Assembly (NCBI GenBank): GCA_030529365.1
Contig: JAUMXB010000009.1
Location: 1 to 64,000 of the forward strand
DNA length: 64,000 nt
Direction: 5' to 3'
Source of the DNA: Cardiobacteriaceae bacterium
Lineage (GTDB): Bacteria > Pseudomonadota > Gammaproteobacteria > Cardiobacteriales > Cardiobacteriaceae
Position 1 is the first letter of the stretch; each line of letters opens with the position of its first letter. This document shows positions 15,007 to 23,026 of the stretch, in pieces. The notes under the pieces are model-generated. The model made no database searches, was not told the DNA's origin, and saw nothing but the letters and a program-made list of their open reading frames with translations. The translations under genes and the position numbers were made by a program.

Positions 15007-16233
15007 CTAATGTTTGCTAAGGTTGCGTGCGGCCTGTTCGCGGGCGACGGCCTGCGCTTTCAGCTCGTCCAGATAGTCTGCCCAGCGTTGCAGCATATGG
15101 CGGCGGGCATCGAGGTATTGCGCGTGGTTGTAGGTGCCGCGCACGGTGTTTTTGTCCACATGCGAGAGCTGTAGCTCGATGTGGTCGTGATTGAAGCCCT
15201 GTTCGTTGAGCAGGGTGGATGCGGTATGCCGCCAGCCATGCCAGGTGATTTCTTCGTGCAGGCCGTTGCGAATCTTCAGGCGCTGCGCTGCGCCGTCGCT
15301 GATGGGTTCGCCGGTGGCGGGATTGGTGAAGGCGTGTTCGTAGTGGCCGGTATGCAGGCGCAAATCGTCGAGGATGGCTTGTGCCTGATGCGGCAAGGGG
15401 ACGAGGTGGACACGGCGCTTTTTCATGGTGTGCGCCGGTTTCACCCACAAATCGCCGTCCACTTCCGCCCATTTCATGGTGCGCAGTTCGCTGGGGCGGG
15501 TGAACAGCATGGGGGCAAGACGGATGTAGGCGCGGGTGGCAAGCAGGCTGGTTTGCGCCCGGTCGAGGATGAGCAGGATTTCACCCAGACGTTCGGGGTC
15601 GATGACATGCTTCATGGGCTGGTGGTCGAGCTTGCTGAGGATGTCTTTCAGGTGGGCGGCGGGGCTGGTTTCACGGATGCCGAGTTGCACGGCATGGGCG
15701 CAGATGCGGCGGATGATGTCGAGGCAGTCATGCGCGGTGGTGATTTGCCCGTTCTGGTCGATGGCTTGCACCATTTCTACGATTTGCAGCGGGTGCAGTT
15801 CGCGGATGTCCATGCGGCCAAATGCGGGCAGGATGTGGCGGTTCAGTTGTCTTTCCACCTTGAGGCGGTGCTTGTCGCCCCATGCGCGCGCCTTGGCAGT
15901 GTTCTCGAGCCATTGCCCTGCCAGGGTGGCAAAGCTGGCCGTGGCATCGATGCGCGCTTCTTCCTTCGCCTGCTTTCTGGCGGCCATGGGGTCGATGCCT
16001 TGGGCAACGTCTGCCTTGAGCAGCCCATGCTTGACGCGCGCCTCTTTCAAGCTCATGGCCGGGTAAACGCCCAGGGAACAGGTTTTGCGCTTGTCGCCGA
16101 TGCGGTAATCATAACGCCAGTATTTGCCGTTCGGCTTCACCAGCAGATAAAGGCCGCCACCGTCTGCGTGTTTGCCGATGTCGGCATTCTCGCAATGCTT
16201 GGCGGTGAGTTTGTTGGTGCGGGTATCGCCCAT
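15007..16233 (-). CDS. P4-type tyrosine recombinase (island integrase)
   Basis: The 408-aa product has an N-terminal arm-binding domain (DUF4102-like: LTAKHCENADIGKHADGGG, YLLVKPNGKYWRY, SLGVYPAMSLKEAR), a core-binding domain around residues 110-200, and a C-terminal catalytic domain with R of RPSELRTMKW, HxxR of WHGWRHTAST, H in QLSHVDKN and the Tyr nucleophile in TYNHAQYLDARR (probably the Tyr before NHA). It integrates the island, probably at tRNA-Cys beside it. I chose ATG 16233 because AGGGGG precedes it and the product then matches the family length. ATG 16302 and an ORF start inside the tRNA are less likely. Confidence 0.88.
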   Translation of the reverse strand: MGDTRTNKLTAKHCENADIGKHADGGGLYLLVKPNGKYWRYDYRIGDKRKTCSLGVYPAMSLKEARVKHGLLKADVAQGIDPMAARKQAKEEARIDATASFATLAGQWLENTAKARAWGDKHRLKVERQLNRHILPAFGRMDIRELHPLQIVEMVQAIDQNGQITTAHDCLDIIRRICAHAVQLGIRETSPAAHLKDILSKLDHQPMKHVIDPERLGEILLILDRAQTSLLATRAYIRLAPMLFTRPSELRTMKWAEVDGDLWVKPAHTMKKRRVHLVPLPHQAQAILDDLRLHTGHYEHAFTNPATGEPISDGAAQRLKIRNGLHEEITWHGWRHTASTLLNEQGFNHDHIELQLSHVDKNTVRGTYNHAQYLDARRHMLQRWADYLDELKAQAVAREQAARNLSKH

Positions 16234-16307
16234 GAAAGCCCCCTGTATGGCCGCTTGCAGCCGGATGACGGTATCTGGAGAAGGTGAATTTGCGGGCTTC
16301 ATGATAG

Positions 16308-16341
16308 ATACCGTCAAAAATACCGTCAAATTTGACGGTAT
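16308..16341 (-). repeat. GACGGTAT repeats upstream of int
   Basis: On the minus strand this holds three GACGGTAT-type repeats, including an exact inverted match to 14971-14990. The third (16330-16341) lies head to head with the others, giving the palindrome-like GTCAAATTTGAC. Probably Int binding or int promoter control. Confidence 0.6.
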
Positions 16342-16401
16342 GCAGAGGGGTTTCCTGATAGTCCGTGAGAGGCTATTTATGGGGTAACGCCATAGTATTT
16401 C

Positions 16402-16430
16402 AGGCAAAAAGAAAGCGCCTGAGAGGCGCT
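16402..16430 (-). terminator. Terminator after tRNA-Cys
   Basis: Stem AGCGCCT/AGGCGCT with loop CTC, followed on the minus strand by TTCTTTTT, 13 bp after the tRNA-Cys 3' end. Confidence 0.75.
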
Positions 16431-16442
16431 GATATTTGAGTT

Positions 16443-16516
16443 TGGAGGCTGGAGTCGGAATCGAACCGGCGTCCACGGATTTGCAATCCGCTGCATGACC
16501 ACTCTGCCATCCAGCC
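16443..16516 (-). tRNA. tRNA-Cys (GCA)
   Basis: A 74-nt cloverleaf: acceptor GGCTGGA/TCCAGCC, discriminator T with encoded CCA, anticodon loop ATTGCAAAT giving GCA, and T-loop GGTTCGATTCC. Its 3' end faces the island integrase, so it is the likely attachment site. Confidence 0.96.
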
Positions 16517-16531
16517 TTTTTAACCTGATAA

Positions 16532-16557
16532 AAAAAGCTCCGATGAAGGAGCTTTTT
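16532..16557 (-). terminator. Hairpin between tRNA-Gly and tRNA-Cys
   Basis: Stem AAAAAGCTCC/GGAGCTTTTT with a short loop and a T-run in both directions. It may end tRNA-Gly transcription, or act as a leaky terminator or processing site if the two tRNAs are co-transcribed. Confidence 0.6.
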
Positions 16558-16564
16558 CGGAATT

Positions 16565-16639
16565 TGGAGCGGGAAACGAGATTCGAACTCGCGACCCCAA
16601 CCTTGGCAAGGTTGTGCTCTACCACTGAGCTATTCCCGC
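16565..16639 (-). tRNA. tRNA-Gly (GCC)
   Basis: A 75-nt cloverleaf with acceptor GCGGGAA, D-arm AGCTCAGTGGTAGAGC, anticodon loop CTTGCCAAG giving GCC, T-arm GGTCGCGAGTTCGAATCTCG's TTCGAA core, and encoded CCA. Confidence 0.96.
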
Positions 16640-16651
16640 TTGGTGGTGCGC

Positions 16652-16679
16652 ATTATAGGGATTTGCGGACGGTCGTCAA
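16652..16679 (-). promoter_or_regulatory. Sigma-70 promoter of the tRNA-Gly/tRNA-Cys unit
   Basis: On the minus strand TTGACG (16674-16679) and TATAAT (16652-16657) are 16 bp apart, placing the start a few bases before tRNA-Gly. A near-consensus promoter. Confidence 0.82.
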
Positions 16680-16807
16680 CTTTTTTTTCCACTTTTTTTA
16701 TCCGGTTTTTTTGCCCGTTGTTCACACTGAATTTTTCGTTGGGTCGGCGGGAAATCCATCAAGGCACGAGACGCGGCAGAAAGGGAAGATTCACTCGCAA
16801 GGAATGA

Positions 16808-16893
16808 TAAATTTTCTCATCCATAAGCGCTTATAACGAGAAAATTTCTCACAATAAGCGCTTATTGATGAGAAAAAATGATTATTTTAAAGC
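16808..16893. repeat. AAGCGCTT intergenic element (copy 3)
   Basis: A full two-core copy: AAGCGCTT at 16825 and 16856 (31 bp apart), arms TTTTCTCAT/GAGAAAATTTCTCAC/GATGAGAAAA, outer end atgattatttta. Confidence 0.85.
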
Positions 16894-16896
16894 TTT

Positions 16897-17169
16897 TTAT
16901 ATTTCTCCCCGGGTTTTCGCATGAATGCCGAGGGCGTGGATATCTTTGCCCATGAGAGGAGCGAGCGCCGAAAAGACCATTTGGTGGCGCTGCACCCGGT
17001 TTTTGCCGATGAAGGCGTCGGAGACGATAAACACGCGGAAATGCCCGGCGCCGCCGTGGCTGCTGTGGCCGGCGTGGTGGTGCGAGTCGTCGATGATGTC
17101 GAGGCTTTCGGGTGCGAAGTGTTCTTGCAGGGCGGCGCGCATGGCGGCGATGCGGGTGCTGTTATCCAT
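16897..17169 (-). CDS. BolA/IbaG-family protein
   Basis: The 90-aa product has the family plan: RIAAMRAALQEHFAPESLDIID, a His-rich loop (SHHHAGHSSHGG), HFRVFIVSDAF, RVQRHQMVFSAL, and HALGIHAKT. BolA proteins bind monothiol glutaredoxins and Fe-S clusters and affect morphology and stress responses. The His-rich loop is typical, though longer than usual. ATG 17169 overlaps the end of yciB by 8 bp, and the yciB-bolA pairing is known in gammaproteobacteria. Confidence 0.9.
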   Translation of the reverse strand: MDNSTRIAAMRAALQEHFAPESLDIIDDSHHHAGHSSHGGAGHFRVFIVSDAFIGKNRVQRHQMVFSALAPLMGKDIHALGIHAKTRGEI

Positions 17170-17725
17170 TGTTGCTTTCTCCGCTGTGGCGCACGTAGCG
17201 GCGCAGGACGACAAACTGGGCGATCATGAAGACGAAGGTCATGCCCATGAGTCCCCAGAGTTTGAAGCCGATGTAGAAGTCGTTGCTGGCGGTGAGCGCG
17301 ACGATGGCGTTCAGGATGCCTTCGGCGATGAAGAAGACGACCCAGGCGAAGTTGAGGCGCGTCCAGTGGCCTGCGGGCATGTCGAAGAGGCTGCCGAGCA
17401 TGCGCTGGGTGAGGTTTTCCCGCCCTATCCATTGCGAGCCGAGGAAGACAGCTGCGATGGCAAAGTTGAGGACGGTGGGCTTGAATTTGATGAAGAGGTC
17501 GTTGCGGAAGGCGAGCGTGATCGCGCCGAGCACGAGGATGATGGCGAGCGTGAGCCAGTGCCGCTTTTCCACGGGCTTTTTGCGCGCGAGCATCCAGCCG
17601 ATTTGCAGGACGGTGACGATCATGAGCACGGCCGTTGCCACGTACATGGCGATGTCGCCGTGCCCCATCAGGCGCGCGATGACGTAGGCGCCGATAAAGC
17701 CGATAACGGGTATGAAATCTTGCAT
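17162..17725 (-). CDS. yciB: YciB-family inner-membrane protein (septation/envelope)
   Basis: The 187-aa product has five to six hydrophobic segments. Family signatures include VTVLQIGWM, FIKFKPTVLNFAIAA, AGHWTRLNFAWVVFFI and NDFYIGFKLWGLMG. YciB (IspZ) is linked to cell-envelope synthesis and septation. It overlaps the downstream bolA-like gene by 8 bp. Confidence 0.92.
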   Translation of the reverse strand: MQDFIPVIGFIGAYVIARLMGHGDIAMYVATAVLMIVTVLQIGWMLARKKPVEKRHWLTLAIILVLGAITLAFRNDLFIKFKPTVLNFAIAAVFLGSQWIGRENLTQRMLGSLFDMPAGHWTRLNFAWVVFFIAEGILNAIVALTASNDFYIGFKLWGLMGMTFVFMIAQFVVLRRYVRHSGESNNG

Positions 17726-17798
17726 GTTGGTTCCTTATATATATGAGTGAATGACAGGGTTTTCCGAAAGCGGAATGACCGGCGCCTGGCGACCGGCA

Positions 17799-18494
17799 TT
17801 ACAACGCGGCGGCAACAATGGCATGGACGGCTTGCGCACCCGCCTGTTTCAGGGTTCGCGCGGCTTCGTTGAGGGTTGCGCCGCTGGTGGCCACGTCATC
17901 GACGAGCAAGATGCGCGGCGGCGGCGTGCCCGTGCAGACAAAGGCGTTGCGGATGTTGTGGCGGCGGCTGGCGTGGCTGGACAGGCGCGATTGCGGCGGA
18001 CGGTGCGTTTTGTGAAGAAGGCTTTTCTCCATGCGCAGGCCGAGCGCCTTGCCGAGTTCGCTGGCGAGGATGTGGGTCTGGTTGAAGCCGCGCTGCCACA
18101 TGCGGCGGCGCGACATCGGCATGGGAATGACGGCATCCACCTCGTCCACGCCGGGCAGCAGGCTTTGCATGCCTTCGGCAAGGGTGAGCAGGCAGCCCTT
18201 GTCGGGCTGGTATTTGGCCTTGAGAACGAGTTGGCGCACGCGATCGCGGTAGTGCCAGCGCACGTGCAGGCTGTCGATGGCTGGCGGACGGCGCAGGCAG
18301 GCGCCGCATTGCCGGTCATGCTCCGCCATTTCCCGTGCGCAGGTGCGGCAGTGCGTGCCAATAGCCGGGCATTGCGCCGCGCAGGCCTCGCAGAGATGGT
18401 GCACGGATTCGCGGCGGCACAAAGCGCAGCGCCGCGGGAACAGTCCGGCGAAGAAGCGTTCAGCCCAGCTTGTGCCGATCATCATGCGCCACAC
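17799..18494 (-). CDS. comF: ComF/GntX-family phosphoribosyltransferase-like protein
   Basis: The 231-aa product has an N-terminal double zinc-ribbon-like cysteine region (CALC, CEAC, CRTC, CGAC over residues ~23-68) and a C-terminal PRTase domain with the PRPP motif RILLVDDVATSGATL. ComF helps natural transformation, and GntX is the enterobacterial relative. The start overlaps the end of the cation transporter gene by up to 35 bp; ATGs at 18485 and 18482 are alternatives. Presence of comF fits a naturally competent bacterium but does not prove it. Confidence 0.88.
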   Translation of the reverse strand: MWRMMIGTSWAERFFAGLFPRRCALCRRESVHHLCEACAAQCPAIGTHCRTCAREMAEHDRQCGACLRRPPAIDSLHVRWHYRDRVRQLVLKAKYQPDKGCLLTLAEGMQSLLPGVDEVDAVIPMPMSRRRMWQRGFNQTHILASELGKALGLRMEKSLLHKTHRPPQSRLSSHASRRHNIRNAFVCTGTPPPRILLVDDVATSGATLNEAARTLKQAGAQAVHAIVAAAL

Positions 18495-19359
18495 TTTTCG
18501 GCTCCATATGAATCATGATTTCCACGGGGCCTTCAAAACAGGCGGCGATGGCTTCTTCCACCCGGTCATTGACTTCATGCGCTTCATAGAGCGACACGTG
18601 ATCATCAAACTCCAGGTGCATATCGACCATGCGCCACTCGCCATTGCGCCGCGCGCGCAAGCGGTGCACGCCGTCGCTGCCCGGCACCGAGGCAATGGCA
18701 GCTTCGATGCGCGCCATTTCCTCCGGCGGCAAGGCCACATCCATCAGCGCGGCGACGGCTTCCGAGAGGATGACCCACACCCCGCGCAGCATATAGAGCC
18801 CCACGGCAATGGCGATCAGCGGGTCTGCCGGATGCCAGCCGAGCGCGGCGAGCACCAGTGCGGCCAGCACGCCGGCGGTCGTCAGCAAATCATTGAGATA
18901 ATTGAGACTGTCCGCGCGCACCGACGGCGATTCCACTTGTTTGAGCACCCAGCGCTGGTAAAGCACCAGCGCCGCGGTGGCGAGCAGCGACACCAGCATC
19001 ACGCCGATGCCGAGCAGGTCGTTGTTGAGCGGCACCGGCCGGTAGAGACGCCCGCTCGCGCTCACGATCAGGAAAATCGACGATCCGGCAATGAACATGC
19101 CCTGCGCCAGCGCTGACAGGCTTTCTGCCTTGCCGTGGCCGAAATGGTGATTATCATCGGCTTCCACCATCGCATAGCGCACCGCCAGCAGATTGATGCC
19201 GCTTGCCAGCATGTCGGTGGCGGAATCCATCAGCGACGCCATCACGCTCACCGAATCCGTCAACCACCACGCCAGCAGCTTGAACACCATCAGACTGCCT
19301 GCCACGCCGACCGACGCATACGTCACCCGGCGCAGCAATACGGCCTTGTCAGCCATCAA
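18460..19359 (-). CDS. fieF: Cation diffusion facilitator (FieF/YiiP-like)
   Basis: The 299-aa product has six transmembrane helices, metal-site residues in SLMDSATDM and HHFGHGKAE, and a C-terminal cytoplasmic domain (VHRLRARRNGEWRMVDMH, VEIMIHME). FieF-type antiporters export Fe(II) or Zn(II) using protons. It overlaps suhB upstream and comF downstream, so it belongs to one operon. ATG 19359 or 19356. Confidence 0.92.
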   Translation of the reverse strand: MMADKAVLLRRVTYASVGVAGSLMVFKLLAWWLTDSVSVMASLMDSATDMLASGINLLAVRYAMVEADDNHHFGHGKAESLSALAQGMFIAGSSIFLIVSASGRLYRPVPLNNDLLGIGVMLVSLLATAALVLYQRWVLKQVESPSVRADSLNYLNDLLTTAGVLAALVLAALGWHPADPLIAIAVGLYMLRGVWVILSEAVAALMDVALPPEEMARIEAAIASVPGSDGVHRLRARRNGEWRMVDMHLEFDDHVSLYEAHEVNDRVEEAIAACFEGPVEIMIHMEPKSVAHDDRHKLG

Positions 19360-20140
19360 TGCGCGCCTTCTTGAGCTGGCGCATCAGCACGCGGTGCAAA
19401 TGCACGTTGGCGCATGCCACCTCGCCGGAATCGAGCATGGTATGCGTATCGTTCAAATCGGTGACGATCGCCCCGGCTTCCTGGGCAATCAGCAGCCCGG
19501 CCGCCATATCCCAGGGATTCAATCCCATCTCGAAATAGGCATCCTGACGGCCGCAGGCCACGTAACACAAATCCAGCGCTGCCGAACCCAGGCGGCGTAT
19601 ATCGCTGAATTCTTCCAGCATCGCCTGCACATAGGCCAATTGCTGCGGCAAGCGCTCCGGCGTTTTGAACGGAAAGCCGGTCGCCACAAACGCGCGGCCG
19701 GGATCGCGCAGCGCATTCACGCGCATCTTGCGCCCGTTCATCTGCGCGCCCTGCCCGCGCGCGGCAGTGAACCAGTCGTCGCCGACCGGGTTGTATACCA
19801 CGCCCACTTCCGGCTTGCCGTTTTTCAACAGCGCGATGGACACGGCAAACTGCGGCAAGCCATGCACGAAATTCGCGGTGCCGTCCAGCGGATCGACCAC
19901 CCAGACGAACTCGCCGTGATGGCCCGTCTCGCCGAACTCCTCGCCGAGCACGGCATGATCGGGATATTTTTCCAGCAGCACCTTGCGAATCACATCCTCA
20001 CTGCGCCGGTCAACAACGCTGACCAGATCGCCGCGCCCCTTTTCCTCGACCTGCAACTGGTCGAGCTGGCGCCAGCCCTGCAAAATCACGCGCCCGGCTT
20101 CTTCGGCCGCACGACGCGCAATGGTTAACATCGGATGCAT
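19349..20140 (-). CDS. suhB: Inositol-1-monophosphatase family protein (SuhB)
   Basis: The 263-aa product has metal-binding signatures EEFGE, DPLDGTANFVHG and NPWDMAAGLLIAQEAGA. SuhB has IMPase activity and also serves in rRNA antitermination complexes in Escherichia coli. ATG 20140 (MHPMLTIARRAAEEAG) matches family starts; the upstream ATG at 20158 adds six residues. Confidence 0.93.
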   Translation of the reverse strand: MHPMLTIARRAAEEAGRVILQGWRQLDQLQVEEKGRGDLVSVVDRRSEDVIRKVLLEKYPDHAVLGEEFGETGHHGEFVWVVDPLDGTANFVHGLPQFAVSIALLKNGKPEVGVVYNPVGDDWFTAARGQGAQMNGRKMRVNALRDPGRAFVATGFPFKTPERLPQQLAYVQAMLEEFSDIRRLGSAALDLCYVACGRQDAYFEMGLNPWDMAAGLLIAQEAGAIVTDLNDTHTMLDSGEVACANVHLHRVLMRQLKKARIDG

Positions 20141-20509
20141 AACAAACTCGCTTATCAAACAAAACAGGACGCGTATTCTATCGGATATGGCCGCACCGCT
20201 ACGGCAAACTTGCGAAAAAATGCCGACAGAATGCAGAAAACCTCAACCTGCCATTTTCCCGCAGGGCAAATGCAGAACGGGCACAAAACCCGGGCGGCAA
20301 CAAAATGCTGGCACGCCGCAACCGTCAACGCGGATACCGTTGGCAACGCCGTGCCGCGCAACCGTACCTTTCAATTCCCTTGCCAGGCCGCGATGCGCCA
20401 CAAAAAACCAAAAATAACGCAAAAATAGTTATTATTTCTCACTTCCAAGCGCTTATGGTGAGAAATTTTACCGCAACAAGCGCTTATTGATGAGAAAATT
20501 TCTCATGCT
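20141..20509. other. Intergenic region, no gene seen
   Basis: About 280 bp without recognisable structure, followed by the AAGCGCTT element. Start of the suhB operon on the minus strand, so its promoter should lie here, but I see no clear consensus. Confidence 0.5.
20421..20507. repeat. AAGCGCTT intergenic element (copy 4)
   Basis: Two cores at 20447 and 20478 (31 bp). The outer end is AAAAATAGTT at 20421; the other end is TGAGAAAATTTCTCAT. Confidence 0.85.
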
Positions 20510-20995
20510 CTATTCCGCAATGCCAACCTGCACATCGTGCGGATTCAGGCTGCGCAACGCCGCGGGCACGATCTCCACCAGAAAACCGCGCTTGCCGCCA
20601 TTGATATAGATGCGCGGCAAATGCCAGATCGACGATTCCACATACACCGGCAGCGCCGTCTTGCAGCCGAACGGACTGGTGCCGCCCACCAGATAGCCCG
20701 TCCATTTGTTCGCCTGCGCCGCCGTGGCCGGCTCGATATGCTTCATGCCGAGGCTGCGCGCGAGATTGCGCGTGGAGATTTGCCAATCGCCGTGCATCAG
20801 CACGATCAGCCCTTTTTTCTGTTCGTTCTGCAACACGATGGTCTTGATCACCTGATGCTCGTCCACGCCCAGCGCTTCGGCGGAATGCGCGGTGCCGCCA
20901 TGCTCGACGTAAGGATACAGATGCGGCACGAAATCAATGTGTTGTGCGCGCAAAAAACGCACGGCAGGGGTGACGGGATAATCGGCTTTGCTCAT
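20510..20995 (-). CDS. ybaK: Cys-tRNA(Pro) deacylase YbaK/EbsC
   Basis: The 161-aa product fits the YbaK family, which hydrolyses Cys-tRNA(Pro) to correct prolyl-tRNA synthetase errors. Signatures include TPAVRFL, VIKTIVLQ, GYLVGGTSPFG and PRIYINGGKRGFLVEI. Length is typical. It is flanked on both sides by AAGCGCTT elements. Confidence 0.93.
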   Translation of the reverse strand: MSKADYPVTPAVRFLRAQHIDFVPHLYPYVEHGGTAHSAEALGVDEHQVIKTIVLQNEQKKGLIVLMHGDWQISTRNLARSLGMKHIEPATAAQANKWTGYLVGGTSPFGCKTALPVYVESSIWHLPRIYINGGKRGFLVEIVPAALRSLNPHDVQVGIAE

Positions 20996-21041
20996 GGTTG
21001 CGTCGTCAGAATTATGGAGTTTACTTGTGCAATATTTGCAG

Positions 21042-21124
21042 AAAAATAGTCATTTTTTACCATCAAAAAGCGCTTATTGTGATAAAAAATAACCATGCAA
21101 GCGCTTCAAAATGAGAAAATTTCC
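21042..21124. repeat. AAGCGCTT intergenic element (copy 5)
   Basis: Two cores at 21068 and 21099 (31 bp). Outer end GAAAAATAGTCATTTTTTAC; the other end is TGAGAAAATTT. Confidence 0.85.
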
Positions 21125-21126
21125 CG

Positions 21127-21855
21127 TCACTTCAGCAGCGGCTTGCAGAGATGGCGGCGGAAGATGTCGATCACGCCCACGGTATGCGGCTGCTCGGAAA
21201 CATAGCGGCACACGGCGCGCACCGATTCGCTGGCGTTTGCCGGGGCAAAGGCGCGCCCGACCATGCGGAAAACGCCAAGGTCGCCATCGCTGTCGCCAAT
21301 GGCGCAGCACACGGAAAGATCGGGATTTTCCTGCCGCCTTGCCCAGTGCGCGACGCCGGCGGCCTTGCTGATCGCCTGCGGCAGGATGTCCACGCACTGG
21401 TCGCGAATGATGACGTTGATTTCGCTGTCGTAGAGCCATTCGCGCAGGTCAAGCGCCAGCGTGTGCGCATCGCCATCGTTGGCAATAAGCGTGAGCGCCA
21501 CGGCCTTGTCCACTTCGATTTGCGCGCGGCGCGTCCATTTGCCGTCCGTTTGCAGCTGGCGCTTGATTTGATCGATAAGATTCAAAGTAGCACTGCCAAG
21601 GCGCGGATGGTAAATCACGCGAGCATCGCGCACATGATAGAGATAGCCGCCGTTTTCGCAGATGGCCCAGCCGGTCAGCCCGAGCATTTGCGCGATGGCT
21701 TCGACGTAGCTTGCCGAACGGCCGGTGCAAAGCACAGGGCGATAGACGCTTTTCGCCATTTCCTCGCGCAGCGCGTCCATGGCGGCGAGATTGAAGGGGC
21801 GGTTTTTCCCGGGCGTGATACAGCCGTCAATATCGACGAAAACGTAGCGTGTCAT
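21127..21855 (-). CDS. HAD-superfamily phosphatase (Cof/phosphoglycolate-phosphatase-like)
   Basis: The 242-aa product has motif I DIDGCITPG, motif II TGRS, and a C-terminal CCAIGDSDGDLGVFRMVG holding motif IV. The cap lies between motifs II and III, as in C2-type HADs. The substrate cannot be predicted. Its stop lies next to an AAGCGCTT element. Confidence 0.8.
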   Translation of the reverse strand: MTRYVFVDIDGCITPGKNRPFNLAAMDALREEMAKSVYRPVLCTGRSASYVEAIAQMLGLTGWAICENGGYLYHVRDARVIYHPRLGSATLNLIDQIKRQLQTDGKWTRRAQIEVDKAVALTLIANDGDAHTLALDLREWLYDSEINVIIRDQCVDILPQAISKAAGVAHWARRQENPDLSVCCAIGDSDGDLGVFRMVGRAFAPANASESVRAVCRYVSEQPHTVGVIDIFRRHLCKPLLK

Positions 21856-21940
21856 GGGTCACCTCGCTAGGGTTGGGGCACTGTAAATCTGCACTGCCTC
21901 AGCATGATACACCGTTCGCCCAGCGAAATGCAGCGAATCT

Positions 21941-23026
21941 CTACGCCTTCAATATCACGCTGCCAATGGCCTGCAAAATGGCGTCGCGCGGCACGTCATC
22001 AACGATGACGCTCTGCCCGAAAGCCTCGGGCACGATGAGGCGCATCTTGCCGTCGCGTACTTTCTTGTCCAGCCCCATCGCGGCATAAATTTCTTCACTT
22101 CCGAGCGGATAGTCCACCCAGACGGGCAGGCGGGCGCGCTGCATCAGCGCCACGATGCGCCCGACTTCGTCTCCGCTGAGCCTGCCCCGGATTTCTGCGA
22201 GCCTTGCCGCCATGTGCATGCCGATGGCAATGGCTTCGCCGTGTTTCCAGTACGTGTAGCCGGTGAGCGTTTCCAGCGCGTGGCCGAAGGTGTGGCCAAG
22301 GTTCAAAAGCGCGCGCTGGCCGCTTTCGCGCTCGTCGGCGGCGACAATCGCGGCTTTGTTGGCGCAGCAGCGCGCGATGACTTCAGCGAGGCGTTTGTGG
22401 TCGAAAGCCATGATGCTGTCGAGATGTTCTTCCAGCCAGGCGAAGAACGGCGCGTCGTTGATGAGCGCATATTTGATCACTTCCGCCATGCCCGCGCTCA
22501 TTTCGCGCGGCGGCAGGGTTTCCAGGGTTTTGCTGTCGATGAGCACGGCGCGCGGCTGATGGAAAGCGCCGATCATGTTCTTGCCGCGCGGATGGTTGAC
22601 GCCGGTTTTGCCGCCCACCGAGGAATCGACTTGCGCGAGCAGGGTGGTGGGCAATTGCACGAAATCGACGCCGCGCTGGTAACAGGCGGCAGCAAATCCG
22701 GCAATGTCGCCGACCACGCCGCCGCCAAGCGCCATTACCACGGCATCGCGGTTGAAGCGCGCCGCGACAAGCGCATCGAGAATGCGCTCCACTGCCGCCA
22801 TGTTCTTGTACGCCTCGCCATCCTGAAGAATTACTTCGATGATGTCGCGCCCTGCAAGCGCTTGCTTCACTTCATCGAGATACAGCGGCGCAACCGTTTC
22901 GTTGCTCACAATGCACACCTGCTTGTGCGGCACATGCACGGGCAGTTGTTCGCGGTAAAGACCGTAATCGATCACGATGGGATAGCCGCGGCCGTCCGGC
23001 AGCCTGAGATCGAGCGTTTCCATCAT
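21941..23026 (-). CDS. aroB: 3-dehydroquinate synthase
   Basis: The 361-aa product catalyses the second step of the shikimate pathway (DAHP to 3-dehydroquinate, using NAD and Zn). Motifs: GGGVVGDIAGFAA, LPTTLLAQVDSSVGGK, FHQPRAVLID, and the zinc-site region NLGHTFGHALE. ATG 23026 overlaps the stop of the transglycosylase gene (ATGA). No aroK precedes it here, although aroK-aroB is the usual order in gammaproteobacteria. Confidence 0.96.
   Translation of the reverse strand: MMETLDLRLPDGRGYPIVIDYGLYREQLPVHVPHKQVCIVSNETVAPLYLDEVKQALAGRDIIEVILQDGEAYKNMAAVERILDALVAARFNRDAVVMALGGGVVGDIAGFAAACYQRGVDFVQLPTTLLAQVDSSVGGKTGVNHPRGKNMIGAFHQPRAVLIDSKTLETLPPREMSAGMAEVIKYALINDAPFFAWLEEHLDSIMAFDHKRLAEVIARCCANKAAIVAADERESGQRALLNLGHTFGHALETLTGYTYWKHGEAIAIGMHMAARLAEIRGRLSGDEVGRIVALMQRARLPVWVDYPLGSEEIYAAMGLDKKVRDGKMRLIVPEAFGQSVIVDDVPRDAILQAIGSVILKA

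Larger units (their letters stand above)
5966..16442. mobile_element. Degraded integrative island (P4-integrase type) at tRNA-Cys
   Basis: A P4-type tyrosine integrase sits directly beside the 3' end of tRNA-Cys (16443-16516). Beyond it lie AlpA, KilA-N, antirepressor-like, Ash-like and primase genes, nearly all on the minus strand with 4-bp overlaps. Toxin-antitoxin remnants occupy the distal end. The left border is not defined. I looked for a second copy of the tRNA-Cys 3' end around 5.9-6.0 kb and found none, so the left attachment site may be lost or shifted. Broken toxin, primase and ATPase genes show decay. Confidence 0.75.
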
